Program-made: the position numbers and the translations under genes | Source of the DNA: Tatumella ptyseos ATCC 33301 | GTDB lineage: Bacteria; Pseudomonadota; Gammaproteobacteria; Enterobacterales; Enterobacteriaceae | Reading direction: 5' to 3' | Length of the DNA: 64,000 bases | Assembly (NCBI RefSeq): GCF_000735525.1 | Contig: NZ_JMPR01000047.1 | Coordinates: 32,966 to 96,965, forward strand | Shown: positions 60,022-64,000 of the stretch, piece after piece | Layout: every line of letters starts with the position of its first letter | Position numbering within the stretch: the first letter of the stretch is position 1 | Notes under the pieces: generated by a model | What the model was told of the DNA's origin: nothing | What the model saw: the letters and a program-made list of their open reading frames with translations, nothing else | Database searches by the model: none

Positions 60022-61224
60022 ATGAATGGTTTTGATGCCGCCCGTTTTCGCCAGCAGTTTCCTGCACTTAGCGGGGATGACATCTATCTGGACAGTGCGG
60101 CCACCGCCCTGAAACCTCAGGCGATGATTGATGCCAGCACAGCATGTTACCGCGCGGCGGGAACGGTGCACCGCAGTCAGCACTCGCAGGCGAGAAAACT
60201 GACCGCTGCTTATGAGCATACCCGCCAGCAGGTCGCGGAGTTACTCAACGCGCAGAGCGCGTCACAGATAATCTGGACCCGGGGCACGACCGAATCCATC
60301 AATCTGGTCGCACACAGCTGGCTGTCACATCAGTTACAAGCGGGTGATGAAATCCTGGTCAGTGAGATGGAGCATCACGCTAACCTGATCCCCTGGCTGA
60401 TGATTGCTGCCGAAAAAGGGGCCCGCGTGGTGAAATGGCCGGTGACCGCTGAAGGGCTGCCGCGCAACGATCTGCTGCCGCAGCTATTGACCGGTAAAAC
60501 CCGTTTGCTGGCGATAAGCCAGATGTCAAACGTGACCGGGGCACTCCCGGCATTGTCCGACATTATTGCTACGGCGCATGCCGCAGGCGTCAGAGTACTG
60601 GTCGACGGTGCCCAGGGGATCGTTCATCAGCCCGCCGATGTCACCGCCCTTCAGGCTGACTTTTATGCTTTTTCCGGCCATAAACTCTACGGCCCGACCG
60701 GTGTCGGGGTACTCTATGCCAGTACCGAATGTCTGGCGGAGATGAAACCCTGGATGGGAGGCGGAAAAATGGTCGACCAGGTCAGTTTCGATGGGTTCAG
60801 TGCAATGGCCCCCCCCCATGGTCTGGAAGCCGGTACACCGAATATTGCCGGCGTCTGCGCCTTTGGCGCCACTCTGGACTTTTTAGCCACCGTGGACCAC
60901 CAGGCTGCAGCACTGTGGAGTGAATCTCTGGCCACTGACGCAGAACAGCAACTGGCGGAACTGCCCGGTTTTCGCAGTTTCCGGCAGCATAATGCCCCGC
61001 TGTTATCTTTCAGTATCGGGGGCATCCATCCGTCCGATATGGTGACCCTGCTGGCAGAACAAAATATAGCGATACGTGCGGGACAACATTGTGCACAGCC
61101 GCTGATGAAGGCGCTGGACATTCAGGGCTGCCTGCGCGCGTCATTTGCCCCTTATAATAATCAACAGGATGTTGACGCTTTTGTCCGGGCAGTCCGGATG
61201 GCCCATGATCTGTTAAGTGAGTAA
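60022..61224 (+). CDS. csdA: Cysteine desulfurase CsdA
   Basis: 400 residues, like E. coli CsdA (401). PLP enzyme that takes sulfur from cysteine. PLP lysine is in AFSGHKLYGPTG near residue 222, the catalytic Cys in RAGQHCAQPLMK near residue 358, and EHHANLIPW and DGAQGIVH fit the class II SufS-like group. The ATG at 60022 (MNGFDAARFRQQFPAL) matches E. coli. The frame is open upstream to 59947, but those residues are not conserved. It overlaps or adjoins csdE. Confidence 0.95.
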   Translation: MNGFDAARFRQQFPALSGDDIYLDSAATALKPQAMIDASTACYRAAGTVHRSQHSQARKLTAAYEHTRQQVAELLNAQSASQIIWTRGTTESINLVAHSWLSHQLQAGDEILVSEMEHHANLIPWLMIAAEKGARVVKWPVTAEGLPRNDLLPQLLTGKTRLLAISQMSNVTGALPALSDIIATAHAAGVRVLVDGAQGIVHQPADVTALQADFYAFSGHKLYGPTGVGVLYASTECLAEMKPWMGGGKMVDQVSFDGFSAMAPPHGLEAGTPNIAGVCAFGATLDFLATVDHQAAALWSESLATDAEQQLAELPGFRSFRQHNAPLLSFSIGGIHPSDMVTLLAEQNIAIRAGQHCAQPLMKALDIQGCLRASFAPYNNQQDVDAFVRAVRMAHDLLSE

Positions 61225-61228
61225 TGTT

Positions 61229-61669
61229 ATGACGTCTTTAATCGCACCACATCCGTTTGGTCACGACATCACCGATGCCGGGTTAACTGAGCAGTTCGGC
61301 CAGTTCCGCCACTGGGAGGAACGTTACCGCCAGTTGATCCTGCTGAGCCGGAAATTACCGGCCCTGCCGGAAACACTGAAAACACCGGAGAATGAAATCA
61401 GCGGATGCGAAAACCGTGTCTGGCTGGGAAGTCAGCGGCTGGATGATGGCACTTTCCATTTTTACGGTGACAGCGAAGGACGCATCGTTAAAGGGTTACT
61501 GGCAGTGATGCTGACGGTATGTGAAGGGAAAACAGCCAGCGAATTATCCGGTGTCGATCCGCTGGCCATTTTTGACAGACTGGGGTTAAAAGAACAGCTT
61601 AGTGCCAGTCGCAGTAGTGGTCTGGAAGCTCTGGCCGCAGCCATTCATCGTATTGCCCGCAGCGCCTGA
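61229..61669 (+). CDS. csdE: Sulfur acceptor protein CsdE
   Basis: About 146 residues, SufE family. Accepts persulfide sulfur from CsdA. The active Cys is in EISGCENRVWL near residue 60, and GLKEQLSASRSSGLEALA closes the conserved core. I chose the ATG at 61229. A GTG at 61217 that overlaps csdA would add four residues. The pair feeds sulfur to TcdA-linked tRNA modification encoded next door. Confidence 0.93.
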   Translation: MTSLIAPHPFGHDITDAGLTEQFGQFRHWEERYRQLILLSRKLPALPETLKTPENEISGCENRVWLGSQRLDDGTFHFYGDSEGRIVKGLLAVMLTVCEGKTASELSGVDPLAIFDRLGLKEQLSASRSSGLEALAAAIHRIARSA

Positions 61670-61680
61670 ACCGCAGAGCA

Positions 61681-62496
61681 TCAGGTGGCATCAGCCGCCT
61701 GACGTTCTTTTCTGGCGATAAACTTTTTCAGCGCGTGAGAAACGGCAATAAATCCGAAACTGGCCGTGACCATCGTGGCTGCACCGAATCCTGCAGCACA
61801 ATCCATACGCTTCGGGCCTTCAGCCGTACTGCGGGAAGCACAGACAGTACCGTCCGGTTGCGGATAGACCAGGGCTTCGGTAGAGAACACACAGTCGATG
61901 CCCAGTTTGCCTTTACTGTTTTTAACGATAGAAAAATCGGATTTCAGTCGCTCACGCAATTTTGCCGCCAGTGGATCCTGAATCGTTTTCGCCAGATCCG
62001 TCACCGCAATCTGCGTCGGATCGATTTGCCCGCCCGCGCCGCCGGTAGTGATCAACGGGATCTTGTTACGGCGACAGTAAGCCAGCAAGGCCGCTTTGGG
62101 TCTGACACTGTCGATGGCATCGATGACGTAATCAAACCGGTTATCCAGCAGGGTAGCCACATTATCCGGCGTCACAAAATCATCAATACAGACAACATCA
62201 CATTCCGGGTTAATCTGCCGCAGGCGTTCAGCCATGACTTCGGTTTTTGCCTGCCCCACGTTACCGCGAAGCGCATGGATCTGCCGGTTAGTATTGGTGA
62301 TGCAGACATCATCCATATCAATTAACGTGATATGGCCGATGCCGGTTCTGGCCAATGCTTCTGCGGCCCAGGAGCCAACGCCGCCAATGCCAACCACACA
62401 AAAGCGTGCATCTGCAAACCAGTGCAGAGCCTGCTGACCATATAAACGACCTGTACCGCCAAAACGCTGGCGCCAGGTATCAGTCACTTCCGGCAT
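61681..62496 (-). CDS. tcdA: tRNA threonylcarbamoyladenosine dehydratase TcdA
   Basis: 271 residues. ThiF/E1-like enzyme that cyclises t6A37 of tRNAs to ct6A using ATP, with sulfur-relay help from CsdA and CsdE in E. coli. The ATP site is VVGIGGVGSWAAEALARTGIGH near residue 33, followed by DMDDVCITNTNRQIHAL. ITTGGAGGQIDPTQI and DCAAGFGAATMVTASFGF are family segments. It is convergent with csdE. Confidence 0.95.
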   Translation of the reverse strand: MPEVTDTWRQRFGGTGRLYGQQALHWFADARFCVVGIGGVGSWAAEALARTGIGHITLIDMDDVCITNTNRQIHALRGNVGQAKTEVMAERLRQINPECDVVCIDDFVTPDNVATLLDNRFDYVIDAIDSVRPKAALLAYCRRNKIPLITTGGAGGQIDPTQIAVTDLAKTIQDPLAAKLRERLKSDFSIVKNSKGKLGIDCVFSTEALVYPQPDGTVCASRSTAEGPKRMDCAAGFGAATMVTASFGFIAVSHALKKFIARKERQAADAT

Positions 62497-62517
62497 AGAT
62501 CCTCTTTCTTCTCATTA

Positions 62518-62547
62518 TTCTTTATTACCGCATTCTTTATTACCGCA
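62518..62547. repeat. Two tandem copies of a 15-bp repeat
   Basis: TTCTTTATTACCGCA occurs twice in a row (62518-62532 and 62533-62547) just before the mltA terminator stem. Probably a local slippage event upstream of tcdA. Confidence 0.9.
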
Positions 62548-62581
62548 GGCGGAAGAGTGGCTATGTTTGCCCTCTTCCGCC
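62548..62581 (-). terminator. Terminator of mltA
   Basis: A perfect 10-bp stem (GGCGGAAGAG with CTCTTCCGCC, 14-base loop) lies 7 bases after the mltA stop on the minus strand. No long U run, but AT-rich sequence follows. Confidence 0.7.
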
Positions 62582-62587
62582 GGATGC

Positions 62588-63688
62588 TTAGCGGGTCAGT
62601 AATCCTGTTCCCGGCGCGGATTTTAACACCCAGACGCGTCCGTAGTGATTATAAAAACCGGCCAGATGGGCCGCTTCAGGGCCAATCCCTTGATAAATAT
62701 CGAAATGTTGTCCCTTAATTGCCCCGCCGACATCCAAAGCGACCATCAGCCTCATCCGGTACGTGCCATTAAACTTCCCTTTCTCATCCAGTTGTGGCAC
62801 TTCGGCCAGCAATACGGTTCCGGGCGGGATCAGCGAGCGGTCGGCAGCAACGGAGGCTTTAGCCACCAGCGGCACGGCACTGGCCCCACGGACCGGAGTG
62901 TAGGATTCCGGATGGAAGAAGACAAAGGAAGGGTTTGTTTCCAGCAAGGCCCGGACCTCTGCATAAGAGTGGTTATTTGCCCACTCACGAATGGCCTGCA
63001 TTGACATATCTTCCCGCTTCACTTCCCCGCGATCGATAAGCTCTTTACCGATGCTGTGGTACGCCCAGCCATTCTTGCCTCCGTAACCAAAGAAGGTCAA
63101 CGGCCGGCCATCACCGTAATCCACATAACCGCTGCCCTGGACATCCATCATAAAGTTGTCAATTAATGAGTTACTCCAGGCAATCACATACCGGGAGCTT
63201 AGTGCACCGTTATAAATTTCTGCGCGGCTCGGCAATTTATGCCCGCGGCGGTGTGGTGGCATACGATAAATAGGGTACTGAAACTCCCCCTGACGGGTAT
63301 AGCGGGCCTGGATCACCGGGGTGTAGTAGCCGGTGAACTGGACGTTCCCATAATCATCGGTCCCCTCCATCTGCCAGGCATTGAGACCAAACTGACGCAG
63401 CTCGCGGGTATTCCCCCCGGCGACCAGCCAGCTTTCAATGGCAGTATAGGTACTGCTGTTACGATTAAAGAGTGCGCCGGAAGCCCCCTGGATCTGCCGG
63501 ACCTGTTCGGCAAAGTCTCGTGCGTTTACCGGGCTCCCTTTCGCATTCGGCTGGTTAACCAGCGCAAAGGGCTGATCCAGTTTTCCGTCTTTATATTGCT
63601 GACCGCGGTCGGTAGGCCGGGAAGAACATCCGGCCAGTAACGCCAGAAATGCCCCGGTCAGTGCAAGCTTTACCCATTTTCCTTTCAT
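62588..63688 (-). CDS. mltA: Membrane-bound lytic murein transglycosylase A
   Basis: 366 residues, the E. coli length plus one. Outer-membrane lipoprotein (signal ending LLAGCSS) that cleaves peptidoglycan with formation of 1,6-anhydromuramic ends. Segments NVQFTGYYTPVIQARYTRQGEFQYPIYR, YVIAWSNSLIDNFMMDVQGSGYVDYGDG and the C-terminal RLMVALDVGGAIKG..DIYQGIGPEAAHLAG hold the conserved Asp and double-psi barrel. It is divergent from the tRNA. Confidence 0.97.
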   Translation of the reverse strand: MKGKWVKLALTGAFLALLAGCSSRPTDRGQQYKDGKLDQPFALVNQPNAKGSPVNARDFAEQVRQIQGASGALFNRNSSTYTAIESWLVAGGNTRELRQFGLNAWQMEGTDDYGNVQFTGYYTPVIQARYTRQGEFQYPIYRMPPHRRGHKLPSRAEIYNGALSSRYVIAWSNSLIDNFMMDVQGSGYVDYGDGRPLTFFGYGGKNGWAYHSIGKELIDRGEVKREDMSMQAIREWANNHSYAEVRALLETNPSFVFFHPESYTPVRGASAVPLVAKASVAADRSLIPPGTVLLAEVPQLDEKGKFNGTYRMRLMVALDVGGAIKGQHFDIYQGIGPEAAHLAGFYNHYGRVWVLKSAPGTGLLTR

Positions 63689-63846
63689 TACGCTGCCTTC
63701 GCTGAATTATCTGAAGCGAAGATAGCAGAGGCAGGGTGATAATAAAATCTTCCGCATTAACAGCCCTTGTGATTTACATAAAAAAAGAAAAGTGCCGTAA
63801 AATTCAGCAGATGACGGTTTTTTTTACGTTTTTTATCATAAATGGG

Positions 63847-63874
63847 TTGCATCAAAGGCTGTGGAGAGTATAGT
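63847..63874 (+). promoter_or_regulatory. Promoter of the initiator tRNA gene
   Basis: TTGCAT at 63847-63852 and TATAGT at 63869-63874, with a 16-base spacer, and a GC-rich discriminator GCGC just after. The mature tRNA begins 13 bases later. Such a discriminator is typical of stringently controlled stable RNA promoters. Good fit, but unproven. Confidence 0.7.
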
Positions 63875-63887
63875 GCGCATCCACGGA

Positions 63888-63964
<77 letters not shown>

Positions 63965-64000
63965 ATTCACATTATGTAGTGGCAGTAACCAGTAGTATCG

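Overview
The window is a chromosomal segment of a gamma-proteobacterium of the order Enterobacterales. Almost every housekeeping protein aligns from memory over its full length with an Escherichia coli counterpart, and the order mutS-rpoS-nlpD-pcm-surE-truD-ispF-ispD-ftsB, the cys genes, queD/queE, eno-pyrG-mazG-relA-rlmD, yqcA-truC-yqcC-csrB-syd, rlmM-ygdD-gcvA-gcvB-ygdI-csdA-csdE-tcdA-mltA-tRNA(fMet) is the enterobacterial one. The cysG-cysDNC arrangement, the missing E. coli blocks and the type VI secretion genes beside mutS suggest Erwiniaceae (Erwinia, Pantoea or Tatumella-like). That placement is inference.

Region 1 (1-5780) is the end of a type VI secretion (T6SS) cluster: the 3' end of tssG, tssA, a two-domain fimbrial-adhesin-like secreted protein, a GlcNAc-type glycosyltransferase, a membrane protein with a C-terminal OmpA domain, and an Eag-type effector chaperone. 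The genes overlap or nearly touch, so they are probably one transcript. No effector follows the chaperone. Instead there is a degenerate reading frame and a small lipoprotein of immunity-protein type on the other strand.

Region 2 (6915-8983) is the most unusual part. A 365-bp segment carrying the mutS upstream region and the first 16 mutS codons occurs twice in direct orientation, 1704 bp apart, about 95% identical and without gaps. Between the copies lies AT-rich foreign-looking DNA with a Tlde1-type L,D-transpeptidase-fold T6SS effector (interrupted by one in-frame TGA just before the catalytic motif), an apparently intact small membrane immunity protein, an hcp gene cut after about 64 codons, and a remnant of an IS3-type transposase. 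The right-hand repeat leads into intact mutS.

Region 3 (8984-28742) is core: mismatch repair, the stress sigma factor and its lipoprotein neighbour, isoprenoid and cell-division genes, a 9-kb single-strand sulfate assimilation cluster (cysJIH, cysG, cysDNC), and the queuosine genes queD and queE.

Region 4 (28835-42157) is an accessory island between queE and eno: a complete Tad/Flp pilus operon (flp, tadV, rcpC, rcpA, rcpB, tadZ, tadA-F, one unrecognised secreted protein, tadG) on the minus strand, and a divergent MocR-type regulator broken by a frameshift.

Region 5 (42239-63964) returns to core genes, including two small regulatory RNAs recognised from sequence, csrB and gcvB, and ends with an initiator tRNA gene behind a strong stringent-type promoter.
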